DNA of 64,000 bases from Thermus sp. 2.9 (GTDB lineage: Bacteria > Deinococcota > Deinococci > Deinococcales > Thermaceae), in the NCBI RefSeq assembly GCF_000794385.1, contig NZ_JTJB01000034.1, forward strand, positions 87,124 through 151,123. Reading direction: 5' to 3'. The notes beneath the pieces were generated by a model. The model saw only the letters and a program-made list of their open reading frames with translations, was not told the DNA's origin and ran no database searches. This document shows positions 48,029-55,974 of the stretch, piece by piece (within the stretch, counting starts at the first letter, position 1; every line of letters starts with the position of its first letter). Made by a program: the position numbers and the translations under genes.

Positions 48029-48453
48029 CCCCGGACATGCGGGACTTCCTCCGGGCCCTCCACGCCCAAGGGGCCCGGTTTTTGGTGATCGGGGGCTACG
48101 CCCTGGCCTTCTTGGGCCGGCCCCGCTTCACCAAGGACCTGGACCTCTGGGTGGATGGCAAGGAGGCGGGGAAGGTTTTGTCCGCCATCCGGGACTTCTT
48201 CGGGGGAGATGACCTCGGCCTCACCCTGGAGGACCTGGCCACCCCGGGGGTCATCCAGCTGGGCTACGCCCCCAACCGGATAGACCTGGTGATCCTGGAC
48301 GCTCCTTCCTTTGACGAGGCCTTTGCCCGGCGCCTTACCTTTGAAGTGGAGGGTGTCCCGGTTTTCGTGGTCCATCCCGAGGACTTCAAGCACCTCAAGC
48401 AGGCCTTTGGCCGTCCCGTGGACCTGAGGGATATAGAGGAGCTAGAGCCATGA
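48025..48453 (+). CDS. Nucleotidyltransferase-fold protein (AbiEii/DUF6036-like)
   Basis: A 142-aa single-domain protein. FLVIGGYALAFLGRPRFTKDLDLWVD has the G-G motif and the D-x-D pair (Asp38, Asp40) of polymerase-beta type nucleotidyltransferases, and RIDLVILDAPSFDEAFARR gives the third acid. VHPEDFKHLKQAFGRPVDLRDIEEL ends the fold. Relatives are antitoxins or toxins of the AbiE and similar modules. It overlaps cutA and the 76-aa gene by four bases on each side, so the three are co-translated with gyrA. Confidence 0.75.
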   Translation: MTPDMRDFLRALHAQGARFLVIGGYALAFLGRPRFTKDLDLWVDGKEAGKVLSAIRDFFGGDDLGLTLEDLATPGVIQLGYAPNRIDLVILDAPSFDEAFARRLTFEVEGVPVFVVHPEDFKHLKQAFGRPVDLRDIEELEP

Positions 48454-48680
48454 GGAAGATCCGCCCATTAGCCCGCCGCTTTCCCCTAAGCGCCCCTCCG
48501 GACGACCGGGAGGAGTGGCGGGACGTGCCCCTGGAGGCAAGGCTCCGGGCGGTGTGGGAGATGGCCCTCTTCTGGGCGGAGCTGGCGCGGGAGGAGGCGA
48601 GGCGCCAGGGAAAGCCAGCGGAGGTCTCCACGGAGCGCCTCCTGCCCATCGCCCGGAGGCGCCCCCTGCCGCCCCGGTAG
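48450..48680 (+). CDS. Small partner of the nucleotidyltransferase, 76 aa
   Basis: A basic, helical 76-aa protein. DVPLEARLRAVWEMALFWAEL and the Arg-rich end (LLPIARRRPLPPR) resemble small proteins that often sit beside DUF6036-type nucleotidyltransferases; this is from memory. It is coupled to the nucleotidyltransferase by an ATGA overlap. The stop codon lies inside the loop of the terminator. Possible toxin-antitoxin partner or RNA-binding protein. Confidence 0.6.
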   Translation: MRKIRPLARRFPLSAPPDDREEWRDVPLEARLRAVWEMALFWAELAREEARRQGKPAEVSTERLLPIARRRPLPPR

Positions 48681-48695
48681 CCCGGGCGATTTTTT
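48670..48695 (+). terminator. Intrinsic terminator of the gyrA-cutA operon
   Basis: A stem of CGCCC and GGGCG, with one C-C mismatch and an inner GG/CC pair, around a TAG loop, followed by ATTTTTT. The loop TAG is the stop codon of the 76-aa gene. Confidence 0.7.
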
Positions 48696-48706
48696 CAACC
48701 CAAAGG

Positions 48707-48736
48707 TTTACAAAATCCCCGGGGGCGTGCTAGCCT
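48707..48736 (+). promoter_or_regulatory. Promoter of sdrP
   Basis: TTTACA (48707-48712), 18 bp and TAGCCT (48731-48736), then a short leader with GAGGAGG at 48743-48749 before ATG 48755. Confidence 0.55.
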
Positions 48737-48754
48737 GGGGCTGAGGAGGCAACC

Positions 48755-49363
48755 ATGACCCAGGCCCGCGAAACCCTAAGCTTCAAGCCCGGCGAGGTCA
48801 TCGTCTACCCCGGGGTGCCGGGGCCCAGGGACCGGGTCTACCGGGTCCTCGAGGGCCTGGTGCGCCTGGAAGCGGTGGACGAGGAGGGGAACGCCCTCAC
48901 CCTGCGCCTGGTGCGCCCGGGCGGCTACTTTGGTGAGGAAGCCCTTTCCGGCACCGAGCGCACTTACTTCGCCGAGGCGGTGACGGAGGTGGCGGTGGAA
49001 GCCCTGCCCAAAGAGCCCAGGCCCGAGGAGCTCCTGGACCTGGTGGCCCACCTGGCCCAGGCCCTTGCCGAGTCCTACCGTCGCATAGAACGCTTGGCCA
49101 CGCAAAGGCTCAAAAACCGCATGGCCGCCGCTCTTTTGGAGCTGGCGGAAACCCCCTTGGCCCGGGAGGAGGAGGAGGGCCTGGTCCTACGGGCCACCCA
49201 CGACGAGCTGGCCGCCGCGGTGGGGAGCGTCCGGGAAACCGTGACCAAGGTGATCGGGGAGCTCGCCCGGGAGGGGTACATCCGCTCGGGCTACGGCAAG
49301 ATCGTCCTCCGGGACGTGAAGGGCCTTAAGGAGCTCGCCCAAAGCCGGGGCGATGGCCGCTGA
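48755..49363 (+). CDS. sdrP: CRP/FNR-family regulator SdrP
   Basis: A 202-aa dimeric activator with a cyclic-nucleotide-binding-like domain, a long dimer helix (LAQALAESYRRIERLATQRLKNRM) and a C-terminal winged helix (THDELAAAVGSVRETVTKVIGELAREGYI). It closely matches T. thermophilus SdrP, which activates stationary-phase and redox-stress genes without needing cAMP. The cAMP-binding signature (RSA with Glu) is missing here too: the segment reads GEEALSGTERTYFAEA. ATG 48755 has a clear Shine-Dalgarno and its own promoter behind a terminator. Confidence 0.92.
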   Translation: MTQARETLSFKPGEVIVYPGVPGPRDRVYRVLEGLVRLEAVDEEGNALTLRLVRPGGYFGEEALSGTERTYFAEAVTEVAVEALPKEPRPEELLDLVAHLAQALAESYRRIERLATQRLKNRMAAALLELAETPLAREEEEGLVLRATHDELAAAVGSVRETVTKVIGELAREGYIRSGYGKIVLRDVKGLKELAQSRGDGR

Positions 49364-49395
49364 AAACCGGGAGGCCCGGGCGTAAACCAAAGGCC

Positions 49396-49770
49396 ATGCG
49401 CCTCCGCCGGCGTTTTCTCACGGGGCTCATCACCCTTCTTCCCCTCCTCGTCACCCTCTACTTTTTGGGCTAGGTTTACACCTACTCCGGGGGTACATCC
49501 AGGGATTTTTGCGGCTCCCAAATCTGGAGGTGCCCGGGGCCTACCAGCCTCTTCTTCCCTTTTTGGGGCTTTTCTCGCCGCTTTATCCACCTGGTGGGCA
49601 CCCCGGCGGAAAACCACCTGGGCCGAAGGCTCCTTCACCGGAGCGCTCCCTCCTCGGGCAGAAGGAGGTGAAGTTCAGCCGGGCGGCGGTGATTGAGTAC
49701 CCTCTCCTCCTGCCGGAGAAACCTTCAGGCCCCTTAACCTCCCTCCCACAAAGGGCGGAGCCCTCCGCCT
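49396..49770 (+). pseudogene. DUF502-family membrane protein, decayed
   Basis: The start MRLRRRFLTGLITLLPLLVTLYFLG is a typical DUF502 first helix, but the next codon is TAG where Trp is expected. After it, pieces of the family appear in different frames: GYIQGFLRLPNLEVPGAY, then IHLVGTPAENHLGRRLL, then KEVKFSRAAVIEYP. The part between the last two, about 20 residues, is missing, as is the C-terminal third. One nonsense change, at least two frameshifts and a deletion mean this is real decay and not just run-length error. Confidence 0.8.
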
Positions 49771-49775
49771 AAAAT
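49770..49775 (+). promoter_or_regulatory. Leaderless -10 box for the two-component operon
   Basis: TAAAAT lies eight bases before ATG 49784, within the last codons of the dead DUF502 gene. Confidence 0.5.
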
Positions 49776-49783
49776 GGGGAAAG

Positions 49784-50143
49784 ATGCGCCTTTGGGCTTT
49801 TCTCCTCCTTCTCGGCGCGGCTTTGGCCGCCTTGCCCCCCTTCTTGGGCCCCGCTTTGCCCCCGGGGACGGAGCTTAGGCTCCTTTCCCAGGACCTGCGC
49901 ACCCTCCACGGGGCCTGGCGGGTGGAGGGCAAGCGCCTTCTTCCCCTTTCTCCCCCCGTGCCTCCCAGGTTTGGGCAGGAGGTGCAGCTCCTTCTGGCCC
50001 TTCCCGGGGAAAGGCCCAAGGCCTTTCCCGGCGTGGCGGAACGGGGGGATGTCCTGCTCCTTTGGGAAAGGGAGCGGGTGAGCCTCCTCAAGCTTCTCAG
50101 GGAGGTTTACGGCCTCACCCCCCCGGAAAGGCTTTGGCCATGA
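49784..50143 (+). CDS. Secreted hypothetical protein, 119 aa
   Basis: The first 22 residues (LWAFLLLLGAALAALPPFLG) are a signal peptide or anchor. The rest is a small beta-rich domain with FGQEVQLLLALPGERPKAFPG. I know no family. It overlaps the response regulator gene by four bases (ATGA), so it is the first gene of the two-component operon and may be a sensory accessory protein. Confidence 0.6.
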   Translation: MRLWAFLLLLGAALAALPPFLGPALPPGTELRLLSQDLRTLHGAWRVEGKRLLPLSPPVPPRFGQEVQLLLALPGERPKAFPGVAERGDVLLLWERERVSLLKLLREVYGLTPPERLWP

Positions 50144-50823
50144 AGCGCATCCTCCTCATTGAGGACGATCCCGAGGTGGCCCGGCTGGTGGAGCTGGAGC
50201 TGAAGGAAGCGGGCTTCCAGGTGGAGTGGGCCAAAAACGGCATGGAGGGCCTCATGCGCCACCGGGAGAAGAAGCCCGATTTGGTGGTCTTAGACCTGGG
50301 CCTCCCCGATCTGGACGGGGCGGAGGTGGCCCGGCGCATCCGGGCCACGGACGACACCCCCATCCTGGTCCTCACCGCCCAAGACGCCGTGGAGCGCAAG
50401 GTGGGCCTGCTTTCCGAGGGAGCGGACGATTACCTGGTAAAGCCCTTCCATCCCGCCGAGCTTTTGGCCCGCATCCAGGTGCAGCTGCGGCACAAGGGGG
50501 GAAGCGAGGTCCTGGCGGTGGGGAAGCTGGAGCTTTACCCCAAGCGGCGCCAGGTCTTCTTCGGGGAAACCGAGGTGCGGCTTTCCCCCAAGGAGTTTGA
50601 CCTCCTCCACCTCCTCATGGGCCGCCCGGGGAGGGTCTTCCCCCGGGAGGAGATTGAGGAGAAGATCTGGGGCCGCCCCTTGGGGCGGGAGTCCAATGTG
50701 CTGGACGTGCACGTGGCCAACCTGCGCGCCAAGCTGAGGGAGGTGGGGGCCTACGGCTACCTGCGCACGGTGCGGGGCCTGGGCTACGCCGTGCGCCCGG
50801 GCAAAGGGGAAGAGGACGCCTAG
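50140..50823 (+). CDS. OmpR/PhoB-family response regulator
   Basis: A 227-aa regulator. The receiver has the acidic pair in IEDDPEV (Asp9, Asp10), the phospho-acceptor Asp52 in VVLDLGLPDLDG, the Thr in LTAQ and the Lys in YLVKPFHPAELLARI. The C-terminal winged helix carries LSPKEFDLLHLLMGRPGRVF and NVLDVHVANLRAKLRE followed by TVRGLGYAVRP. It is paired with the kinase that starts eight bases later. The ATGA overlap sets its start at 50140. Confidence 0.93.
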   Translation: MKRILLIEDDPEVARLVELELKEAGFQVEWAKNGMEGLMRHREKKPDLVVLDLGLPDLDGAEVARRIRATDDTPILVLTAQDAVERKVGLLSEGADDYLVKPFHPAELLARIQVQLRHKGGSEVLAVGKLELYPKRRQVFFGETEVRLSPKEFDLLHLLMGRPGRVFPREEIEEKIWGRPLGRESNVLDVHVANLRAKLREVGAYGYLRTVRGLGYAVRPGKGEEDA

Positions 50824-50831
50824 GGCTCCCC

Positions 50832-52089
50832 ATGCCGCCCCTATCCTTTCGCCTGCGCCTTTTCCTCTCCTTTAGCCTCCTTTGGCTCCTCTTCCTGGTG
50901 GGAGCCCTTTACCTGGCGGGCCGGGGGGTGGAGCGGGCCTTGAGGGGCCACCTCGAGGCCACCCTCCTCGAGGACGCCAGGAGGGCGGCGGAGGCCTACC
51001 GCAAAGGCCAGGCGGGAAGCCTCATCGCCACGGGGGGCGTGTACCTCCACCTGTACGCGGAAGACGGGGAGCCCCTCCTCCTCACCCGGCCCGAGCACCG
51101 CCTGCCCCGAGAGGCGCTTAAGGGGGCGGGGGAAACCCCGCGGGTGGCCTTCCAAAAGGGCTTCGCCGCCGCCTGGGTGCGCACGCCCCTCGGGGTCGTC
51201 GCCCTCACCCAGGACACCGCCCCCATTGACCTGGCCCTGGCCGCCTTGCGGCGGTCTTTGGTGGAGGCCTTTTTCCTCCTCTTCCCCTTGGGGCTGGGCC
51301 TGGTCTACCTCACCGCCCGCCTGGCCACCCGCCCCCTGGAAGCCGCCGCCCGGGAAATCGCCCAACGAAGTCCCGAGCGCCTGGACCCCGTGCCCCTTAC
51401 CCTTCCCCAGGACGAGTTCGGGCGCATGGTGGAGGCGGTGAACGCCCTCCTAAAGGCCCTCAAGGAGGCCAAGGAAGAGGAGCGGGCCTTTCTGGCCGAG
51501 GCGAGCCACGAGCTCCGCACCCCCCTCACGGTGCTCCTGGGTCACCTGGACCGCCTGGCGCGAAACCCCTTGGACGGGGAAGCCCTCGCCACCGCCCGGG
51601 CCACGGCGGAAAGGATGCGCCGCCTGGTGGAGGACCTCCTGGCCTTGGCCCGGGGGGAGATGGGCTTTAGCCTCAATCCCCACATCGTGGACCTGAAGGC
51701 CTTGGCCCAAGAGGCGGCGAGGGAGTACGGGGTGGCCTTCGGGGGGAGGAGGCCGAGGTCCTGGGGGACCCTGACCGGCTCTTGCAGATGCTCCGCAACC
51801 TCCTTTCCAACGGGGTGCGGGCCGCGGGGAAAGAGGGGGTAAGGGTGCGCCTTCGTCGGGAAGGGGACCAGGCGCTTTTGGAGGTGGAAGACAGCGGCCC
51901 CGGCATCCCCGAGGACCTCCTGCCCCACCTCTTCCGGCGCTTCGCCCGGGGGCCCGGGGGGGCACGGGGCTGGGGCTTGCCATCGCCCAGGCCATCGCCC
52001 AGGCCCACGGGGGGGAGATCGCCGTGGAAAGCCGCCCCGGACGCACGGTCTTCCGGGTGCGCCTCCCCCTTCTGGAGGCGGAGGGGTAG
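50832..52089 (+). pseudogene. Sensor histidine kinase, two frameshifts as given
   Basis: The partner kinase of the response regulator. The first frame gives the transmembrane helix LRLFLSFSLLWLLFLVGALYLA, an extracytoplasmic sensor of about 110 residues, the second helix (LVEAFFLLFPLGLGLVYLTA), HAMP and the acceptor box AEASHELRTPLTVLL. After the G run at 51741-51746 the frame is lost; the N box ([15 protein letters not shown]) and G1 (VEDSGPGIP) lie in a second frame, and after the G run at 51956-51962 G2 ([18 protein letters not shown]) lies in a third. One extra G in each run restores a 419-aa kinase. I judge these as run-length errors. If real, the kinase has lost its ATP domain. Confidence 0.85.
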
Positions 52090-52098
52090 CCTTTGGGG

Positions 52099-52104
52099 TA
52101 GAGT
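52099..52104 (+). promoter_or_regulatory. Leaderless -10 box for the IscU/SufU gene
   Basis: TAGAGT ends seven bases before ATG 52112. No Shine-Dalgarno of note intervenes. Confidence 0.5.
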
Positions 52105-52111
52105 AAGGGCA

Positions 52112-52528
52112 ATGGGCGTTCTGGATGAGCTTTATCGGGAAACTATCCTAAAGCACTACCAAAACCCCAAGAACTTCGGGGCCTTGCACCAGGCCACCAA
52201 GCGGGCCGGGGGGATGAACCCCTCCTGCGGGGACCAGGTGGAGGTGATGGTCCTCCTGGAGGGGGACACCATCGCCGACATCCGCTTCCAAGGCCAGGGG
52301 TGCGCCATTAGCACCGCCAGCGCCTCCATGATGACCGAGGCGGTGAAGGGGAAAAAGGTGGCGGAGGCTTTGGAGCTCTCCCGCAAGTTCCAGGCCATGG
52401 TGGTGGAGGGCACTCCTCCCGACCCCGCCCTGGGGGACCTTCTGGCCCTCCAAGGGGTGGCCAAGCTCCCCGCCCGGGTCAAGTGCGCCACCCTGGCCTG
52501 GCACGCCCTCGAGGAGGCCTTGCGGTGA
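52112..52528 (+). CDS. sufU: IscU/SufU-type iron-sulfur cluster scaffold
   Basis: A 138-aa scaffold that assembles Fe-S clusters or relays sulfur from SufS. The three cysteines are Cys39 (NPSCGD), Cys64 (GQGCAIS) and Cys125 (VKCATLAW), with Asp41 next to the first. The insertion between the second and third Cys (KFQAMVVEGTPPDPALGDL) is SufU-like, in which case zinc binding and a SufS partner are expected. No sufS is here. It is coupled to a 68-aa gene by a GTGA overlap. Confidence 0.9.
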   Translation: MGVLDELYRETILKHYQNPKNFGALHQATKRAGGMNPSCGDQVEVMVLLEGDTIADIRFQGQGCAISTASASMMTEAVKGKKVAEALELSRKFQAMVVEGTPPDPALGDLLALQGVAKLPARVKCATLAWHALEEALR

Positions 52529-52731
52529 GGCGCTACCCCGCCCACAAGGTGACCCCCCTTCTTCTCCGGCACCCCGACCTCATGGAGGCCTGGAAGGAGG
52601 CGGCCCGGGAGGGGCGGCTCAGGGCGGAAACCCGGGGCAAGGAGAACTTCGTGGTGGTGGAAGACCCCGCCCTTCAGGCCCGCCTCAAGGCCTTGGGGCT
52701 AGAGGGGGAGCCGGTGGAGGCTTCGGGGTAA
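52525..52731 (+). CDS. Small hypothetical protein, 68 aa
   Basis: GTG start overlapping the sufU stop. It is basic and soluble, RRYPAHKVTPLLLRHPDLMEAW at the start and with a strand-rich end (ENFVVVEDPALQARLKALGL). No motif I can name. It might be a partner in cluster assembly, judged only by coupling. Confidence 0.55.
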   Translation: MRRYPAHKVTPLLLRHPDLMEAWKEAAREGRLRAETRGKENFVVVEDPALQARLKALGLEGEPVEASG

Positions 52732-52734
52732 GCT
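52729..52734 (+). promoter_or_regulatory. Leaderless -10 box for the hydrolase gene
   Basis: TAAGCT overlaps the stop codon of the 68-aa gene and lies seven bases before ATG 52742. Confidence 0.5.
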
Positions 52735-52741
52735 AGGGGCC

Positions 52742-53452
52742 ATGAGGGGCCTGGTCTTCCTCCACGCCTTTCCCTACAACCCCGGGATGTGGGAAGGGGA
52801 GCTTCGCCACTTCCGGGGCCGGCTCCCCGTCCTCGCCCCCCACTACCTGGGCCTGAGCCTGCCCCAGGCGGCGGAAAAGGTCCTCAAGGAAATGGACGAG
52901 GCGGGGATGGAGGAGGCGGTTTTCGTGGGGCTTTCCATGGGGGGCTACCTCATCTTTGAGCTTTGGCGAAGGGCCCCCGAGCGTTTCTTGGGCTTCGTCC
53001 TGGCGGACACCCGCGCGGGGCCCGACACAGAGGAAGCCAAGCGAAACCGCCACGCCCTGAGGGAGCGGGTGCTCCGGGAAGGGGTGGGCTTTTTGCCCGA
53101 GGTCCTTTTGCCGAGCCACTTGGGCCGCGCCACCCAGGCGGAGCGGCCCGAGGTGGTGGCCAGGGCCAAGGAGCTCATCCTCCAGGCCAGCCCCGAGGCG
53201 GTGGCGGAAAGCCTAAAGGCCTTGGCCGAGCGCCCCGACTCCACCCCCCTTCTCCCCGGGATGCGCCGCCCCGCCCTGGTCCTGGTGGGAGAGGAGGACA
53301 CCCTAACCCCCCCGGAGGAGGCCAAACGCCTGGCGCGGGCGCTTCCCGAGGCCCGGGCCCTCATCCTGCCCGAGGCGGGGCACCTGGCCAACCTGGAAAA
53401 CCCCAAGGCCTTCCGCACCGCTCTTTTGGGCTTCCTGGCGGAAACCTTTTAG
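52742..53452 (+). CDS. Alpha/beta hydrolase
   Basis: A 236-aa soluble hydrolase. The first strand reads LVFLHAFPYNPGMW (HG-type oxyanion region), the nucleophile elbow VGLSMGGYL, the acid VGEEDTLTPPEEA and the histidine EAGHLANLENP, so the triad is complete. It is like MhpC/esterase-type enzymes; the substrate is unknown. Its stop overlaps that of the convergent gpsA by four bases. Confidence 0.85.
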   Translation: MRGLVFLHAFPYNPGMWEGELRHFRGRLPVLAPHYLGLSLPQAAEKVLKEMDEAGMEEAVFVGLSMGGYLIFELWRRAPERFLGFVLADTRAGPDTEEAKRNRHALRERVLREGVGFLPEVLLPSHLGRATQAERPEVVARAKELILQASPEAVAESLKALAERPDSTPLLPGMRRPALVLVGEEDTLTPPEEAKRLARALPEARALILPEAGHLANLENPKAFRTALLGFLAETF

Positions 53453-54417
53453 CCCTCCGCCTTCGGCTCCCGTCCCATGAGTTCCTGGAGGGCCTTTAAG
53501 GGGTCTAGCCCCTCGTAGGCCACCCGGTAGACCGCCTCGGCGATGGGAAGCTCCACCTCCGCTTCCCGCCGCCAGGCCATGAGGGCCTTCACCGCGTAAA
53601 GCCCCTCCACCACCCCGCGGTCCTCGAGGCGCTCCAAGGCCTCCCCCCGCACCAGCCTTTCCCCCGCCCCCCGGTTGCGGGAGTGCAGGCTATAGGCGGT
53701 GGCGAGGAGGTCGCCCAGGCCGGCAAGGCCGTAAAAGGTGGCCTCCTCCCCCCCCTGGGCGGTGCCGAAGCGCACCATCTCCTTGAGGCCCCGGGTAAGG
53801 AGGGCGGCCTTGGCGTTGTCCCCAAGCCTAAGCCCGTCCACCATCCCCGCCGCCAGGGCCAGGACGTTTTTGAGCCCCCCGCCCAGCTCCACCCCCCGGA
53901 GGTCGGCGCTGGTGTAGACGCGAAAGGTGGGGCTATGGAAGACCTCCTGCGCCCGCCGGGCCAGGGCCTCGGGGCCCGCCGCCACGCTGGCCGTGGGCAG
54001 GAAGCGGGCCACCTCCTCGGCGTGGTTGGGTCCGGAAAGGGCGGCCACGGGCCGGCCCGTGAGGGCGGCCACCACCTGGCTCGGGGTGAGGAGCGCCCCC
54101 TCCCGGAAGAAAAGCCCCTTCGTGGCGGAAAGGTACCAGGGGGCCTGGGGGAGGTCCCTAAGGGTGTCCAGGGCTTTGGAAGGAAGCGCCACCACGGCGA
54201 ACTCCGCCCCTGAAAGCGCCTCCTCCGGGTCGTGGGTGGGGTAAAGGTAGGCGGGAAGGGCCACCCCGGGAAGGTATTCCTTGTTCTCCCGGTGCGCCCG
54301 CAGGGCCTCGGCGTGCTCCTTCCTGCGGCAAAGGAGCGCCGTGGGGATGCCCTTGCTGGCCAAAAGGACGCCCAAGGCCGTGCCCCAGGCTCCTGCCCCC
54401 AAAATGGCCACCTTCAT
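53449..54417 (-). CDS. gpsA: Glycerol-3-phosphate dehydrogenase [NAD(P)+]
   Basis: A 322-aa enzyme that reduces dihydroxyacetone phosphate to sn-glycerol-3-phosphate for membrane lipids. Rossmann start VAILGAGAWGTALGVLLAS, the SGPNHAEEVA motif, and the catalytic Lys in VELGGGLKNVLALAAGM are all there, with RNRGAGERL near the end. ATG 54417 overlaps the stop of the upstream gene (ATGA). It is the last gene of the pyrF-pyrE run. Confidence 0.95.
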   Translation of the reverse strand: MKVAILGAGAWGTALGVLLASKGIPTALLCRRKEHAEALRAHRENKEYLPGVALPAYLYPTHDPEEALSGAEFAVVALPSKALDTLRDLPQAPWYLSATKGLFFREGALLTPSQVVAALTGRPVAALSGPNHAEEVARFLPTASVAAGPEALARRAQEVFHSPTFRVYTSADLRGVELGGGLKNVLALAAGMVDGLRLGDNAKAALLTRGLKEMVRFGTAQGGEEATFYGLAGLGDLLATAYSLHSRNRGAGERLVRGEALERLEDRGVVEGLYAVKALMAWRREAEVELPIAEAVYRVAYEGLDPLKALQELMGREPKAEG

Positions 54418-55412
54418 AGGAGAAACCTCACCTCCCAAGCCTCGTACCAGGCGGCGAGGAGCAGGAAGAAAGCCCCCAGGTAAAAGCTAAGGAAAAGCGC
54501 CCGCAACCCCTTCCGGTACCCCTCCCCCCGGGCCGTGTGGGCCAGGAGGGCGAGCCCGCCAAAGGTCACCAGAATATAGGCCTGGAGCTCCAAAAGAAGC
54601 GTGGGCAGGTGCAGGAGGAAGGTGGGCCCAAGGACGGCCGGGGAGAGGGCGAAGCCGAAGGCGAAGTAGCGGAGGGCGTTGAGGAGCAGGACGGGAAGCC
54701 CGAGGAAAAGGGCGGGGACGAGCCCGGTGAGCAGGAGGCCTTGGCTAAAGTTCCAGTGAAAGATGACCCCGGCGAGGACGAGGACCCCTTTCCCCACCGC
54801 CTCCTCGAGGCCGATGGCCTCCAGCGCCCCCCCGAAAAGGGCCTGCACCGCCCGGGCCAGCTCGGGCATCCCGTAGGCCAGGAGGCTTCCCAGGGCGAAA
54901 AGGCCGTAGAGGAAAAGGTTGGTGAAGAGGTAAAGCCCCCATTGCGCCCGGAGGAGGGCCAAGGCTTCCAAAAACCAAGCCCGGAAGGGGGAGGGCTGGA
55001 GGAGGAGAAAGCCCCAAAAAAGGCTTAGGAGCAAAAACCCCCACCCCGCCGCCGGGGTGAGAAGGTATGGGGGCAAGGCCAGGCCCTGGGGACGGAAAAA
55101 CACCCGGCGCACCTCGCCCCCCTCCAGGACCACCACCACCTCCCCCACCTCCTCCCCCAGGGCGGCGGGGAAAAGCACCCGGTTCCCCTCCACCTTGGGG
55201 CTTTCCAGGTTCACGGAAAGCCCCTTGGGGGGCGGGGGGAAGAGGGCGTAGCGCTGCAAAAGCCTTGGCGCCTCCCCAGGGGGGGCGCGGAGGATCTCTT
55301 CCAGCTTGGGGGAAAGCTTCCCCTCAAGCCACCGGGCCACCGCCTCCCGGGCCGCCTGGGGGCTTGCCGCGGCGAAGGAGAAGGCAAGGGCGAGGGCCAA
55401 GAGCCAGCGCAC
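54414..55412 (-). CDS. SpoIIM-like (DUF95) membrane protein
   Basis: A 332-aa protein. A signal peptide (WLLALALAFSFAAAS) leads to an outside part of about 110 residues, then six to seven membrane helices. HWNFSQGLLLTGLVPALFLGLPVLLLNALRY and LHLPTLLLELQAYILVTFGGLALL resemble SpoIIM/DUF95 membrane proteins, with the conserved Glu in LELQAY. Non-sporulators use such proteins for unknown tasks in cell envelope or division. GTG 55412 is preceded by GGAGGAGG, which also codes the end of pyrE. Confidence 0.65.
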   Translation of the reverse strand: MRWLLALALAFSFAAASPQAAREAVARWLEGKLSPKLEEILRAPPGEAPRLLQRYALFPPPPKGLSVNLESPKVEGNRVLFPAALGEEVGEVVVVLEGGEVRRVFFRPQGLALPPYLLTPAAGWGFLLLSLFWGFLLLQPSPFRAWFLEALALLRAQWGLYLFTNLFLYGLFALGSLLAYGMPELARAVQALFGGALEAIGLEEAVGKGVLVLAGVIFHWNFSQGLLLTGLVPALFLGLPVLLLNALRYFAFGFALSPAVLGPTFLLHLPTLLLELQAYILVTFGGLALLAHTARGEGYRKGLRALFLSFYLGAFFLLLAAWYEAWEVRFLL

Positions 55413-55969
55413 CTAGACCTCCTCCAGGGGGGATGCCCTGTTGGCACAGGGGGCAGGCCTTCGGGGGGGGTACTGGGGCACCTCGAGGCGGGCCAAGGCG
55501 CGGAAAGGGGACGCCAAAGGCCGCTCGGCCCCCGCTTTCGGTCCACGATGGCCCCCACCCCCACGCACACCGCCCCCCGGGCCTCCGCCGCCCGGATGGC
55601 CTTCCGCACGCTTTCCCCCGTGGTCACCACGTCCTCCACCGCCAAAAAGCGCTCCCCTGGGTTCAGGGTGAGCCCCTTGCGGATGGTCATACCCCCTAGG
55701 CCGTCCTTCTCGGCGAAAAGGGCCCTGGCCCCCAAGGCCCGCGCCACCACGAAGGAAAGGATCACCCCCCCGATGGCGGGGCCCAGGACGAAGTCCACCG
55801 TCTCGTCCTCAAAGAGCCGGCCCAAGGCCTCCCCCACCGCCTCGGCGTAGAGGGGGTGTTGCAGGAGGGCCGCCGACTGTAGGAAAAGGGGAGAGTGCAT
55901 CCCCGAACGCAGGAGGAAGTGCCCTTCCAAAAGGGCCCCCGTCCTCCGGTAAAGCTCCAGGACGTCCAT
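55413..55969 (-). pseudogene. pyrE: Orotate phosphoribosyltransferase, frameshifted near the 3' end
   Basis: PyrE joins orotate and PRPP to make OMP. The first two thirds are intact: MDVLELYRRTGALLEGHFLL, the PRPP loop LAVEDVVTTGESVRKAI and VGAIVDR. After that the reading slips. Taking out one A (55536-55538 run), one C (complement of G at 55502-55503), two C (55463-55470) and one C (55427-55432) gives SGGRAAFGVPFRAL, then VPQYPPKACPLC and IPLEEV, 183 aa in all. The corrected end has the C-x2-C pair seen in related Thermus PyrE. Five extra bases, all in runs, are more like sequencing error than mutation. Followed at once by the SpoIIM-like gene. Confidence 0.85.
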
Positions 55970-55974
55970 CCCCC

